A stretch of 38,040 nucleotides of DNA from an uncultured Lachnospiraceae bacterium (GCA_910584785.1 CAJUDX010000028.1:1-38040), one strand, 5' to 3'. Shown: positions 1 to 8,480, counted from the stretch's first letter. Numbers and translations: made by a program. Notes: generated from the letters alone by a model not told the origin.

Positions 1-6
1 GGATTT

Positions 7-94
7 GGGGAATAAGCTTAAAACCTATGTATAACAATTGCGGGAGATTAGGGGAATAAGCTTAAAACCTATGTATAACAATTGCGGGAGATTA
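7..94. repeat. 44-bp perfect tandem duplication (two copies)
   Basis: Bases 7-50 and 51-94 are identical 44-bp units. Each holds a start codon (ATG at 27 and at 71) followed by the same first codons of the downstream gene. In the first copy the frame from 27 reads nine shared residues, then one more, and stops at 57-59. The duplication therefore copied the 5' end of the sigma-like gene and made a 10-codon upstream minigene. It could be a replication slip or an assembly error at a window edge. Confidence 0.9.
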
Positions 95-421
95 GGGACC
101 ATCATTGACCAGGATGCACAGGAGATCCGGGTGATACCGAGCCGGGAGGACTCCTATGAGCGCCTGCTGGAAGAACATAACCTGCCGGCAGATGAGCAGG
201 CGGATGTGGAAAACATCGTACTTAGAAAGATACTGCGAAAACAGCTCCATGAGGCCATCCGGAACCTGGAAGAAGGGGAACAGTATCTGATCATCCAGCT
301 GTTTTTTATGGACAGGAGTGAGAGGGAGCTGGCAGAAGAACTGGGGCTCTCCCAGAAGGCCGTGAACAAGCGCCGCCATAAGATTTTGAGAAAGTTGAAA
401 AAGTTTTTAGAGAAATTTTGA
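71..421 (+). CDS. Sigma-70 region-4-like HTH protein, mobile-element type
   Basis: A 116-residue acidic and basic protein whose C-terminal half (about residues 55-112) looks like sigma-70 region 4: a helix with LEEGEQYLI, then the helix-turn-helix RERELAEELGLSQKAVNKRR-like segment and a lysine-rich tail. Small proteins of this kind are common in Clostridial integrative elements, where they act as element-encoded transcription regulators or sigma-like factors; the role here is inferred. ATG 71 is preferred, but an in-frame TTG at 38 would add 11 residues read out of the duplicated repeat. The ribosome binding site is weak for both. Neighbours are decayed mobile genes, so the gene may be the last intact piece of a degraded element. 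Confidence 0.6.
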   Translation: MYNNCGRLGTIIDQDAQEIRVIPSREDSYERLLEEHNLPADEQADVENIVLRKILRKQLHEAIRNLEEGEQYLIIQLFFMDRSERELAEELGLSQKAVNKRRHKILRKLKKFLEKF

Positions 422-495
422 TTTTTTGGTTCTCAAACCTCTCTCCCAACGTGGAAATAAGTGAAGGGGATAAAATTCCCTTCTCTGTCCTTTGA

Positions 496-515
496 AAAAT
501 ACCGCCCCAGGCGGT
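496..515 (-). terminator. Rho-independent-like terminator, minus strand
   Basis: On the minus strand ACCGCC-TGG-GGCGGT forms a 6-bp GC-rich stem followed by ATTTTTC. No clear gene ends here on the minus strand, so it may be a leftover of a lost gene. Confidence 0.45.
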
Positions 516-1012
516 CATATCCAGCAGTTACAATACGTTAGCTGTACAGCGCGAAAGCGCAAAGCGGCGAAGGAGGACACGCCAGGACCACCTGCAGACA
601 GTCAGAGTGTCTGTCAATAAGATGACATCAAAGGTGCAGAGCGGGAACTGTCCGTCCTGAAAATGCCCCATGGCCGGGGCATACCGCAATGACCTGTACA
701 GCCTATAATGATACTTCCGTCCAGTCACAGCCCCTTTTTGAGAAGGGAATCGCAATGAGGGCGGCGGCCAGAGATCCTGGCCGGGGTTCGAGTCCCATGA
801 CGGTTAGCCAAAACCGGTTGTAACTGACTGCCCAGGCTCCGGGAAGTAGTGTCGAATGGGAGCAGACGAAACTTGAAGATTCAAACAAGTACGATTTTAT
901 GGAAAGACATGTCATCAGCTGTCAGACAGATGGCATGCGCGTATAGCAAAGCGCTTCCATGTTATATAACTGTGCGGCAGCTCTTATCTTTGGACTGCCG
1001 CTGTTTAAAAAG

Positions 1013-1031
1013 AAGGGAAACATCCCTTTTT
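1013..1031 (+). terminator. Hairpin with T-run just upstream of the mazF remnant
   Basis: AAGGGA (1013-1018), loop AACA, TCCCTT (1023-1028) is followed by TTTTA. It has the form of an intrinsic terminator and would end transcription arriving from the mobile region before the truncated toxin gene. Confidence 0.45.
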
Positions 1032-1061
1032 ATCCAAACAATAATGGAGGAACAGAAAAAA

Positions 1062-1196
1062 ATGGCAAGAAAGAGGATACGGCGGGGAGATATTTACTAT
1101 GTCGATCTAAGGCCGGTGATGGGCAGTGAGCAGGGTGGTATCCGTCCCGCTGCAGGACGGCCTGCACCATGCACTCTATCAAGTACAACCGTTTAG
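1062..1196 (+). pseudogene. Truncated MazF/PemK-family toxin (N-terminal fragment)
   Basis: From ATG 1062 the first 28 codons read as the start of a MazF/PemK endoribonuclease toxin: basic leader, then RRGDIYYVDLRPVMGSEQGG and IRP. This is the typical first strand and loop of the family. A GGAGG site at 1046-1050 sits upstream. After about base 1146 the family similarity ends, the sequence becomes unrelated, and the frame stops at 1196. Intact members are about 110-120 residues with conserved residues further along, so this piece cannot form a working nuclease. No antitoxin gene is visible. The break probably marks an insertion or deletion endpoint. Confidence 0.7.
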
Positions 1197-1224
1197 AGGC
1201 CGCCGTTCTGTTCGCTATCCAGTA

Positions 1225-1338
1225 TCAAGTAAGCACCGCCCATTCCGCGTTCAGCCGGGCCAGCACATCCGCAAGCTCGGCGGCCTGCTGTTCATAATCA
1301 GCTTTCATATCCCAGTATTCCTGCTGGGTGATTTCCAG
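1225..1338 (-). pseudogene. Possible recombinase or relaxase coiled-coil remnant
   Basis: On the minus strand 37 codons between two stops read as a charged helical segment (EITQQEYWDMKADYEQQAAE, followed by ADVLARLNAEW). This resembles the coiled-coil tail of large serine recombinases found in Clostridial elements, but coiled coils are easily confused, and it could belong to a relaxase. It starts right after the break in the toxin gene, on the opposite strand. Confidence 0.3.
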
Positions 1339-1443
1339 TCATTTCAAAAAACTTGCATTTGTACTCCGGGCAAACAGATGGAATAATCAGCGGACAAAAT
1401 TTTAGTTTCGCATATTTGATTTTGTCAAGATTAGTTGACACAT

Positions 1444-1602
1444 TTATTTAGGGGAAAGATACATCTTTCCATTCCTGGCTTTGATTTCTGTTATGTCTGT
1501 TATGCATTTGGTCAGTGGTTTTCCCGCACTAAAATCCCGTTTTAACAGATCCTCCGATTTTCTAGTCTTTCGGTCTGCTTCTGTAATCCCATCCGCCTGT
1601 TT
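1444..1602 (-). pseudogene. IS3-family transposase (OrfB) fragment
   Basis: Minus-strand codons from about 1602 down to 1450 read ADGITEADRKTRKSEDLLKR, then DFSAGKP and KCITDITEIKARNGK. This matches the segment of IS3-group transposases just before and across the first catalytic aspartate of the DDE triad (the D in CITDITEI). The frame ends with an abrupt stop after about 50 recognizable residues; the other two acidic residues are absent. The part of the open frame upstream of 1602 does not look like transposase. A TGTCAA/TTGACA inverted repeat at 1424-1441 lies just beyond the break and may be an insertion sequence end. Confidence 0.65.
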
Positions 1603-1706
1603 TTCAGAAATCACCTCTATCATTTGTAACGCTACCAGTAGCGGTTTCTGACTGCATTTATCTGCAAAATCCCCTGTACAATTCGTTTTAAGCAAGATAG
1701 CAATAT

Positions 1707-1736
1707 TTGATTAGTAAAAAGCAATAATTTTATAGA
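1707..1736 (+). promoter_or_regulatory. Candidate sigma-A promoter of the sugar ABC operon
   Basis: TTGATT (1707-1712), an 18-bp spacer and TATAGA (1731-1736) precede the solute-binding protein gene by 70 bp in an AT-rich stretch. The match is imperfect, and nearby AT-rich hexamers are alternatives. Confidence 0.35.
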
Positions 1737-1805
1737 TATAAAAAAGATTCTGGAATAACATAAAGTTATCATAATAAAAGAAAAGAAAGGAAAGGAAGGC
1801 ACGTT

Positions 1806-3239
1806 ATGAAAAAACTTAAAATGAAGAAGTTCAAAAGAACAGCAGCCGCAGGCCTTGCTCTGGTTATGATGACTTGTGCTACAGGATGCAGTTCAGACGG
1901 CGGAAACCAGGGAGATTTTGCAAAATCAGCTGACGCTAAGGAGGATTCTTCATCCAACGGCAAGAACGGGACAATTAATGTATATGCCTTTACCGATGAA
2001 GTTCCGAAAATGATTGATAAGTTTGCTGAAACTCATCCGGATTTTGGCTATGACATTAATGCAACCATTATAGCAACTACAGATGGTGCTTACCAGCCAG
2101 CCCTTGACCAGGCTCTTGCAGCAGGTGGTGCTGATGCCCCGGATATTTACTGTGCTGAAGCTGCATTTGTGCTTAAATATACCCAAGGAGATGCAGCATC
2201 CTATGCAGCATCTTATGAAGATTTGGGAATTGACATCAACAGCAAACTCAGTGATGCAGAAATTGCGCAATATTCCGTAGATATTGGAACAAATCCAGAG
2301 GGAAAGGTAGTAGGACTTGGTTATCAGGCAAGCGGCGGATGTTTTATTTATAGAAGATCGATTGCAAAAGAAGCATTTGGAACGGATGATCCTTCAGAGG
2401 TCAGCAAGATAATCGGCGGCGGGTCAGGCTCATGGGATAAATTTTTTGAGGCAGCGGAAACATTGAAGGGAAAGGGATATGGAATCATATCCAGTGACGG
2501 TGATCTCTGGCATGCAGTAGAGAACAGCTCTGATAAAGGCTGGATTGTCGATGGAAAGCTCTATATTGATCCTAAACGAGAAGAGTTTTTTGATCTTTCA
2601 AAAAAGTTAAAAGACAACGGATACCACAATGATACACAAGACTGGCAGGACGCGTGGTTTGCAGACATGAAGGGAGAAGGTTCTAAAGGGATTTTAGGCT
2701 TTTTCGGACCGGCATGGCTGATTAACTATACCATAGCTCCCAACTGCGGCGGCTCAAAAGCAGGCGAAGGTACATATGGCGATTGGGCAGTGTGTGATTC
2801 CCCTGTAGGCTTTTTCTGGGGAGGCACATGGCTGCTTGCAAACAAAAATTCAGACAAGAAAGAAGCTATAGGCCAGATTATTGACTGGATTACGCTTGAC
2901 AGTTCGGAAAACGGGCTTCAGTATGCATGGGCAAATGGAACGATTGACTGGGATAATGATCCTTCTACGCCAACAGCAAAGGATACGGTTGGTTCCGGTA
3001 AGGTCATGTCATCTTCTGACGGTTCTCTTGCGTTCCTTGGAGGACAGAATATGTTTGATTACTTTGTTCCTGCAAATGCTTATGCAAATGGCAAGAATTT
3101 AACCCAGTATGATGAAGTGATTAACCAGTACTGGAGGGATGCGGTTCGGACTTATACATCCGGTGAAAAAAGCAAGGAAGAAGCTATCACTGTATTTAAA
3201 CAGAACATAAAGGATAATCTTGATGTAACTGTAGAATAA
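1806..3239 (+). CDS. Sugar ABC transporter solute-binding lipoprotein
   Basis: A 477-residue extracellular solute-binding protein of the family-1 (MalE/UgpB-like) type. It has a lysine-rich start, a hydrophobic stretch (AAAGLALVMMT) and a lipobox-like ATGC at about residues 25-28, so it should be lipid-anchored on the outside of the membrane. A Ser/Gly/Asp-rich linker precedes the mature fold, which opens with INVYAFTDEVPKMIDKF and contains the usual FFGPAWLINY and WGGTWLLANK segments. An AAGGAAGG site lies just upstream of ATG 1806. It is first in an operon with two permeases and a GH43 enzyme, so the ligand is inferred to be a plant-derived oligosaccharide, perhaps arabino- or xylo-oligosaccharide. 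Confidence 0.9.
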   Translation: MKKLKMKKFKRTAAAGLALVMMTCATGCSSDGGNQGDFAKSADAKEDSSSNGKNGTINVYAFTDEVPKMIDKFAETHPDFGYDINATIIATTDGAYQPALDQALAAGGADAPDIYCAEAAFVLKYTQGDAASYAASYEDLGIDINSKLSDAEIAQYSVDIGTNPEGKVVGLGYQASGGCFIYRRSIAKEAFGTDDPSEVSKIIGGGSGSWDKFFEAAETLKGKGYGIISSDGDLWHAVENSSDKGWIVDGKLYIDPKREEFFDLSKKLKDNGYHNDTQDWQDAWFADMKGEGSKGILGFFGPAWLINYTIAPNCGGSKAGEGTYGDWAVCDSPVGFFWGGTWLLANKNSDKKEAIGQIIDWITLDSSENGLQYAWANGTIDWDNDPSTPTAKDTVGSGKVMSSSDGSLAFLGGQNMFDYFVPANAYANGKNLTQYDEVINQYWRDAVRTYTSGEKSKEEAITVFKQNIKDNLDVTVE

Positions 3240-3267
3240 GCGTCATATCCCATGACCTGTATATTAC

Positions 3268-3300
3268 GGAAACGGTGAATTATTTTCGCCGTTTCCTGTT
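3268..3300 (+). terminator. Intercistronic hairpin between binding protein and permease
   Basis: A 12-bp stem (3268-3279 with 3285-3296, one G-T pair) and a 5-base loop, followed by TGTTTC. Hairpins in this place commonly stabilize the upstream mRNA or partly stop transcription, giving more binding protein than permease. The weak T-tract suggests partial rather than complete termination. Confidence 0.6.
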
Positions 3301-3336
3301 TCAAGGAAATGAAGCCGGCTTTTGGAGGAACGACGT

Positions 3337-4302
3337 ATGAAGAGAAAGAAGAAAATATCGTATGCTAAATATGGATACCTGTTCTGTATACCATTTGTAA
3401 CTGCATTTACACTATTCACCTTATATCCCATTATCTATACCATCCTCATAGGGTTTACAGACTTTAAAGGTCTGGGAGCAACATCATTTCATTTTTTGGA
3501 AGATCCGTTCCGCAATTATAAAGAAATTTTGGAATCTCCCACATTTAGAACAGCACTTGGCAATACCTTTCGGTTATGGGGCTGGAATTTCCTGCCGCAG
3601 ATACTTTTAGCCCTTTTTCTGGCTGTGATATTTACAAACAGAAGACATAAGGTAAGGGGGCAGGGTTTCTTCAAAGTAGTATTTTATATGCCGAATATTA
3701 TTACGGCAGCAACGGTTGCCATTCTTTTCAGTTCTTTGTTCGGATACCCTATGGGACCAGTAAATGATATGTTAAAATCTCTTGGAATCATTGATGAACC
3801 ATATTTCTTTATGCAGAATAAAGCAGTGGCAAGAGGAGTGGTATCCTTTATTCAGTTCTGGATGTGGTATGGCAGTACCATGATTGTTCTGATCTCAGGT
3901 ATTTTAGGCATTAATCCGGCAATTTATGAGGCGGCTGAAATTGACGGAGCTTCATCCTGGGGAAAGTTTTTATATGTAACGCTTCCGAATCTACGAACCA
4001 TCCTGATCTACACCCTTGTGACCAGCCTGATCGGCGGTCTTCAGATGTTTGATATTCCGCAGCTACTTGTAGCAAAAAGCGGGCCTGACAATGCAACCTT
4101 AACAACCAGCTGCTTTATCTATAACCAGGCTTTCAGCGGAAGCTACATGTATAACCGTGCATCAGCTGCCAGTATGATTATGTTTATTATTATTGCAGTT
4201 CTCTCGGCAGTTGTATTCTATATCATGCAGGATCGTTCGGATGCAGCAGAAAAGAAAGCCTTGAAAGCAATGAAAAAGAAGGCAGGGAAGGAGGGTGTGT
4301 AA
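3337..4302 (+). CDS. Sugar ABC transporter permease, MalF/AraP type
   Basis: A 321-residue inner-membrane permease with about six transmembrane segments, beginning near residue 12 (YLFCIPFVTAFTLFTLYPII). The cytoplasmic EAA loop that docks the ATPase is visible as YEAAEIDGASSWGKFLYVTLP. A GGAGG site at 3324-3328 decides the start at ATG 3337, rather than the in-frame TTG 15 bases earlier that overlaps this site. The tail is lysine-rich. It lies between the binding-protein gene and the second permease with only 4 bases to the next start. Confidence 0.9.
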   Translation: MKRKKKISYAKYGYLFCIPFVTAFTLFTLYPIIYTILIGFTDFKGLGATSFHFLEDPFRNYKEILESPTFRTALGNTFRLWGWNFLPQILLALFLAVIFTNRRHKVRGQGFFKVVFYMPNIITAATVAILFSSLFGYPMGPVNDMLKSLGIIDEPYFFMQNKAVARGVVSFIQFWMWYGSTMIVLISGILGINPAIYEAAEIDGASSWGKFLYVTLPNLRTILIYTLVTSLIGGLQMFDIPQLLVAKSGPDNATLTTSCFIYNQAFSGSYMYNRASAASMIMFIIIAVLSAVVFYIMQDRSDAAEKKALKAMKKKAGKEGV

Positions 4303-4306
4303 AACC

Positions 4307-5149
4307 ATGAAGGAAAAGAAACAAATATCAGCGGTAAGGCTTTTGATTTATGTTTTATGCATTGCCCTTACGCTTCTCAGCATTATGCCATTTTGGATTA
4401 TGATTGTAAACTCTACCAGAAGTACAACGGAGATTCAGCAGCATGCCATATCACTGATACCGTCAAAGTATTTACTGAACAATCTAAAAATATTAACGGG
4501 AAAAAGCTTTAATCCCCTTGTAGGATTTAAAAACTCGATCATTATTTCGACAGGTGCTACGCTGTGTACGGTTTATTTTTCTACGCTTACAGCCTATGCT
4601 CTCGTCATATATAACTGGAAATTCCGCAACATATTTTTTTCCTTTATCATGGCAGTAATGATGATTCCGTCACAGCTTGTAAGTATTGGTTTTTATCAGT
4701 TTATTTACAAGATCCACATGACGAATAATTTCCTGCCCCTGATCCTGCCGGCCATTGCATCACCCACCTGTGTATTCTTTATGCGGCAGTTTATGGTGCC
4801 GGTACTGCATATCGATATGGTTAATTCGGCCCGGATCGATGGTGCAAAAGAATTTTATACCTTTAATAAAATCGTGCTTCCGATAATGAAGCCGGCCATA
4901 GCAACTCAGGCAATATTTTCGTTTGTTACCAATTGGAACAGCTTGTTCCTGCCGATGATTTTGCTGACTAAGCAGGAAAAATATACCATGCCTGTAATGG
5001 TAAGCCTGTTAAAGGGCGATATTTATAAAACCGAATATGGTTCAATTTATCTTGGACTGGCACTTACTGTACTGCCGCTTTTGATTGTATACTTCTTATT
5101 ATCAAAGTATATTATTGCCGGCGTAGCCCTTGGAGGGGTAAAGGAATAG
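4307..5149 (+). CDS. Sugar ABC transporter permease, MalG/AraQ type
   Basis: A 280-residue permease with an N-terminal membrane helix (LLIYVLCIALTLLSIMPFWI) and the EAA-type loop ARIDGAKEFYTFNKIVLPIM at about residues 175-195. It pairs with the preceding permease to form the membrane channel of a CUT1-type importer. ATG 4307 is chosen over an in-frame GTG at 4295 because the AAGGAGGG site at 4287-4295 overlaps that GTG. No ATP-binding subunit follows; CUT1 importers in Firmicutes often share a general MsmK/MsmX-type ATPase encoded elsewhere. Confidence 0.9.
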   Translation: MKEKKQISAVRLLIYVLCIALTLLSIMPFWIMIVNSTRSTTEIQQHAISLIPSKYLLNNLKILTGKSFNPLVGFKNSIIISTGATLCTVYFSTLTAYALVIYNWKFRNIFFSFIMAVMMIPSQLVSIGFYQFIYKIHMTNNFLPLILPAIASPTCVFFMRQFMVPVLHIDMVNSARIDGAKEFYTFNKIVLPIMKPAIATQAIFSFVTNWNSLFLPMILLTKQEKYTMPVMVSLLKGDIYKTEYGSIYLGLALTVLPLLIVYFLLSKYIIAGVALGGVKE

Positions 5150-5179
5150 TCCTGGAAATAAGCTGAGGAGACGAGAGTA

Positions 5180-6673
5180 ATGGACATGAAAAGAAAGTCA
5201 CAAGTATACAATCCTTTTTTACCGATGGATGCATATATTCCGGATGGTGAGCCTCATGTATTTGGAAACCGAGTTTATCTGTATGGTTCTCATGATAAAG
5301 AAGGCGGAGAAACCTTCTGCATGTTAGACTATGTCGTATATTCCGCACCGGTTACCGACCTTACAGACTGGCGCAGGGAGGGAATTATTTATAAAGCGGA
5401 GCAGGACCCTGATTATCAAGAACGTAAGTATATGTACGCGCCGGATGTGGTAAAAGGGAATGACGGAAGATATTACTTGTATTACTGTATGTCGGGTTCT
5501 TTCGGACATGGAGGGTACTTTGGACCGATTCAGGTAGCTGTATGCGACACACCTGCTGGAAAATATGAGTATTTGGGGTATGTAAAAAACAAAAACGGTC
5601 AGCCGGCACAGGATTTTGTATGCTTTGACCCGGGAGTTTTTAATGATAATGGAAGGATATTCCTTTATTCGGGTACACAGTACGGATATGAAGAAGAACC
5701 TGATTTTCCTGAAAATGAAAAATATATACAGGAAGAAATGAAGATGTTTAACCGGAGCCGGGAAGAGATTTTAGAAAAGGCAAAACAGGGAAGCATCATG
5801 GGGCCTATTGTAATGGAATTGGAAGAGGATATGCTTACGTTAAAAAAACCTGCAAAACATCTCATCCCTTATGCAGTAAAAGGAACTTCATTTGAGAAAC
5901 ATCCGTTTTTTGAGGCAAGCTCTATGCGTAAAGTAGGAAATACATATTACTTTATTTATTCCTCAATGCAGAACCATGAACTTTGCTATGCCACAAGCAG
6001 GTATCCTGACCGGGATTTTACCTTCGGCGGAACCATCGTATCCAATGGTGATGTGGGCATTAATGGGCGTACACTTGAGGATAAGCTGAATATGACTGGT
6101 ACAACCCATGGCAGTATAGAATGCATCAATGGGGAATGGTATGTTTTCTATCACAGGCTTACCCACAAATCGGACTACAGCCGCCAGGCCTGCGCCCAGA
6201 AGATAAAGATCGAAGAAGACGGAAGCATCAAGCAGGTGGAAATAACTTCTTGCGGACTAAATAATGGGCCTCTGGCTGCAGAAGGCGCCTACCCTGCTAC
6301 AATCTGCTGCAATCTTACTAATGGGCACATGCCCCATGGCTGTAATAAGATATACGATTACAGCATTCCCAATGTAAACCATCAGGGAGAAGATCGGTTT
6401 ATCAGTGAAATAACGGACAAAACAATGATTGGATACAAGTATTTTGAGATGCAGGATAATAAAAAGCTTAACATACTGTATCGCGGCAATGCCAATGGAA
6501 CACTTGTGGTAACCTCTGAGCTTGACGGAAATATTCTTGGAAAATTTGAAATCGAGCCTTCATCAGAATGGACTGAGATTACCACAGCTGTTTCATTTGA
6601 AAATGGAATTACGGCAATATATTTGAAATATTTTGGTACTGGTATGTTTGACATCAAAGAGATTTCCTTCTGA
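5180..6673 (+). CDS. GH43-family glycosidase (beta-xylosidase/arabinofuranosidase-like)
   Basis: A 497-residue enzyme with no signal peptide, so it acts in the cytoplasm on imported oligosaccharides. The N-terminal about 340 residues form a five-bladed beta-propeller of GH43 type: NPFLPMDAYIPDGEPHVF at the start, YAPDV near residue 89 (the aspartate that tunes the acid), and FFEASSMRKVGNTYYFIYSS near residue 236 with the glutamate expected to be the general acid. The last about 120 residues look like a CBM6-like beta-sandwich (YKYFEM, GNANGTLVV). The gene is the last of the importer operon, 30 bases after the second permease, with a GAGGAGA site. Substrate specificity cannot be read from sequence. 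The stop lies only 4 bases from the stop of the convergent regulator. Confidence 0.85.
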   Translation: MDMKRKSQVYNPFLPMDAYIPDGEPHVFGNRVYLYGSHDKEGGETFCMLDYVVYSAPVTDLTDWRREGIIYKAEQDPDYQERKYMYAPDVVKGNDGRYYLYYCMSGSFGHGGYFGPIQVAVCDTPAGKYEYLGYVKNKNGQPAQDFVCFDPGVFNDNGRIFLYSGTQYGYEEEPDFPENEKYIQEEMKMFNRSREEILEKAKQGSIMGPIVMELEEDMLTLKKPAKHLIPYAVKGTSFEKHPFFEASSMRKVGNTYYFIYSSMQNHELCYATSRYPDRDFTFGGTIVSNGDVGINGRTLEDKLNMTGTTHGSIECINGEWYVFYHRLTHKSDYSRQACAQKIKIEEDGSIKQVEITSCGLNNGPLAAEGAYPATICCNLTNGHMPHGCNKIYDYSIPNVNHQGEDRFISEITDKTMIGYKYFEMQDNKKLNILYRGNANGTLVVTSELDGNILGKFEIEPSSEWTEITTAVSFENGITAIYLKYFGTGMFDIKEISF

Positions 6674-6677
6674 GTTT

Positions 6678-7592
6678 TTAATCTGCTTCTGCAATAGCAG
6701 AAGCATTGCCGCATTCAGATTTTGGACGAGGATGATTTTCATAATTGTACATTTGACGGAATTCGGTTGGGGTACAGGCTTTGCAGATTTTAAATATTCG
6801 GTTAAAAGAAGATATGGAATTAAAGCCTGAGTCTATGGCAATATCAATTATACTTTTTTCCGAATTTAAAAGAAGCAGGACGGCATGAGCCCCCCTTCTT
6901 TCGTTGACATAGCTGTAAAAGGTATTTCCTGTAAATTTCTTAAACAGTCTGGAAAAATAAAACTTTGAAAAACCTGCGATGGAGGCAGCACTGTCTACAG
7001 AGAGATCCTCCGTGCAGTGATCATTAATATATTCGCACAGAGTTATAAATTTCTGTATATATTCCTGCTGCTTTGCAGGAGGCCCGGAAACAATATCACT
7101 CTGTAAAGTGTAGGAACGACCCACCAGAAGAAACAAAATCAGCAAGTTTTTATATATAGCGATTTCTTTAAACGGATCGGAACTAAAATATTCCTCTACA
7201 CTTTCTACAATAAGGTCACGGCACTCCTGGTATATCGAAGGATAAATCTGGGGAGATACAATCAGTACAGGCTGAATCAATGAAAAGATAGAATCAAAAG
7301 ATTTTAACGTAATGGAACTTGAAAAATTCACTAAGAAGATATAGCGTATGCCTTTCTCTGGCGGCATGGTGTGAACCACACCCGGAGCGACTATCATAAT
7401 ATCTCCCACGCTTAATTCGTATGTTTTTCCATTACAGATAACCTGGTATCCGTTCTTTTCAGGCATAATAATTTCTGTGGATGTGTGCCAGTGCTTTGGG
7501 TATTCCTCATACTCAACATTTTTATAGAGAAGAATGGAGGGGCATTCCTGAAAAGGTACGATTTCTCTTGTTCCGTCTAAATGGGGCATCAT
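6678..7592 (-). CDS. AraC-family transcriptional regulator with N-terminal cupin
   Basis: A 304-residue regulator. Residues 20-85 form a cupin-like sensing domain (HWHTSTEIIMPEKNGYQV, then VGDIMIVAPGVVHTMPP). The last about 100 residues contain two helix-turn-helix motifs of AraC/XylS type (SIAGFSKFYFSRLFKKFTG and DIAIDSGFNSISSFNRIFK). An AAGGAG site precedes ATG 7592. It is convergent with the GH43 gene and divergent from the DUF4867 gene, and is inferred to respond to a sugar and to control one or both units. A GCTTCTGC/GCAGAAGC hairpin (6685-6704) lies inside its last codons and could serve the opposing operon as a 3' structure. Confidence 0.88.
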   Translation of the reverse strand: MMPHLDGTREIVPFQECPSILLYKNVEYEEYPKHWHTSTEIIMPEKNGYQVICNGKTYELSVGDIMIVAPGVVHTMPPEKGIRYIFLVNFSSSITLKSFDSIFSLIQPVLIVSPQIYPSIYQECRDLIVESVEEYFSSDPFKEIAIYKNLLILFLLVGRSYTLQSDIVSGPPAKQQEYIQKFITLCEYINDHCTEDLSVDSAASIAGFSKFYFSRLFKKFTGNTFYSYVNERRGAHAVLLLLNSEKSIIDIAIDSGFNSISSFNRIFKICKACTPTEFRQMYNYENHPRPKSECGNASAIAEAD

Positions 7593-7748
7593 ATGAAAAT
7601 TCTCCTTACAATATCAAAAATACAGAAAGCGGATTGGCTCGCAAAACCATATTCAGTATACAAAAGAACACGAAAAAAGGCAAGATAAAACTACAGTAAT
7701 TCAGTTAAAAACATCCGGATGAACCCGGATAAATAAAGGAGTGAAGTT
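7593..7748. promoter_or_regulatory. Divergent intergenic region, AraC regulator / DUF4867 gene
   Basis: 156 AT-rich bases separate two divergent starts, so both promoters and the regulator's operator are expected here. No full consensus promoter could be picked by eye. GGAG just before ATG 7749 is the ribosome binding site of the rightward gene. Confidence 0.45.
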
Positions 7749-8471
7749 ATGAGCACAAATCTTCATGCATCTACAAGCAGTCAAACCACCCAGGATAAAC
7801 GTATGCCAGATGCACTTGAAAAAACTCAATTAATGCCAGCTAACCGGCAGCAGACGTTTAAGGTAATGAGCATAGAAGATTCGAGGTTTAAGAACTATGG
7901 ACGAATTCTTACTGGCTATGATTTTACCCAATTATGTAAAGCAATGGAAAAATCACCGCTTCCAGAAACGGTAGTTTATGAACCGTCGGTGACTTACCTG
8001 GAAGTACTTCCTGTCGCAGAAGAACTTAAAAACAGGGCATACGGCGGGCTGCCGATACAGATAGGATATTGCAATGGCAGTAATCATTTTCTGAATGCGG
8101 TAGAGTATCACAGAAATTCGGAACTGAATATCGCTGTGACCGATGCCATCCTCATCCTTGGACGACAGCAGGATATAGAAGATGATTACACCTATGATAC
8201 GTCTAAGATGGAGATGTTCCTGCTTCCGGCAGGTGTCGGTGTTGAACTTTATGGAACAACCCTGCATTATGCACCGTGTAATGCGGGAGACAATGGGTTC
8301 AAAGTGGCAGTCGTTCTGCCCAGAGGAACGAACTATCCGCTCTCCAGGCTATGGAGTGATGGGGAGGATCAGCTTCTTACCGCAGTAAATAAATGGCTAA
8401 TTGGCCATGAACAGGGAGGACTTCCTGAAACTGCCTTTATCGGACTGAAAGGAGAAAATCTGTCGGTTTAG
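7749..8471 (+). CDS. DUF4867 family protein
   Basis: A 240-residue protein. From about residue 38 onward it matches my recollection of the DUF4867 family: EDSRFKNYGRILTGYDF, then GGLPIQIGYCNGSNHFLNA, EYHRNSE and LHYAPCNAG. The conserved His/Glu-rich parts (CNGSNH, EYH, LHYAPC) suggest a metal-binding cupin-like fold; the family function is not established to my knowledge. The first 37 residues are polar, rich in Ser, Thr and Gln, and appear to be an extension beyond the conserved start near VMSIEDS. Its position beside an AraC regulator, an oligosaccharide importer and a transketolase remnant points to a role in pentose or sugar-acid metabolism. Confidence 0.8.
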   Translation: MSTNLHASTSSQTTQDKRMPDALEKTQLMPANRQQTFKVMSIEDSRFKNYGRILTGYDFTQLCKAMEKSPLPETVVYEPSVTYLEVLPVAEELKNRAYGGLPIQIGYCNGSNHFLNAVEYHRNSELNIAVTDAILILGRQQDIEDDYTYDTSKMEMFLLPAGVGVELYGTTLHYAPCNAGDNGFKVAVVLPRGTNYPLSRLWSDGEDQLLTAVNKWLIGHEQGGLPETAFIGLKGENLSV

Positions 8472-8480
8472 CTGTACAGA

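Larger units (their letters stand above)
422..1061. other. Gene-poor stretch in mobile-element debris
   Basis: No convincing protein is seen on either strand in these 640 bases. Structures present are a small inverted repeat at 465-485 (GAAGGG/CCCTTC), a hairpin at 501-515 (ACCGCC-CCA-GGCGGT) that on the minus strand is followed by a T-run and could end a minus-strand transcript, and a GCGGCAG/CTGCCGC inverted repeat near 964-991. GC content is higher than in the flanking carbohydrate locus. The minus-strand open frame at 528-755 has an unnatural arginine- and cysteine-rich composition and is not called. Confidence 0.5.

Noticed and set aside
528..755. Minus-strand 75-codon frame
   Set aside because: Odd composition, no recognisable motif, and no ribosome binding site; the terminator-like hairpin beyond its end is not enough.
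770..800. tRNA T-arm-like sequence (GGTTCGAGTCC)
   Set aside because: The T-stem pairs at only three positions, and no acceptor, D-arm or anticodon arm can be drawn around it.
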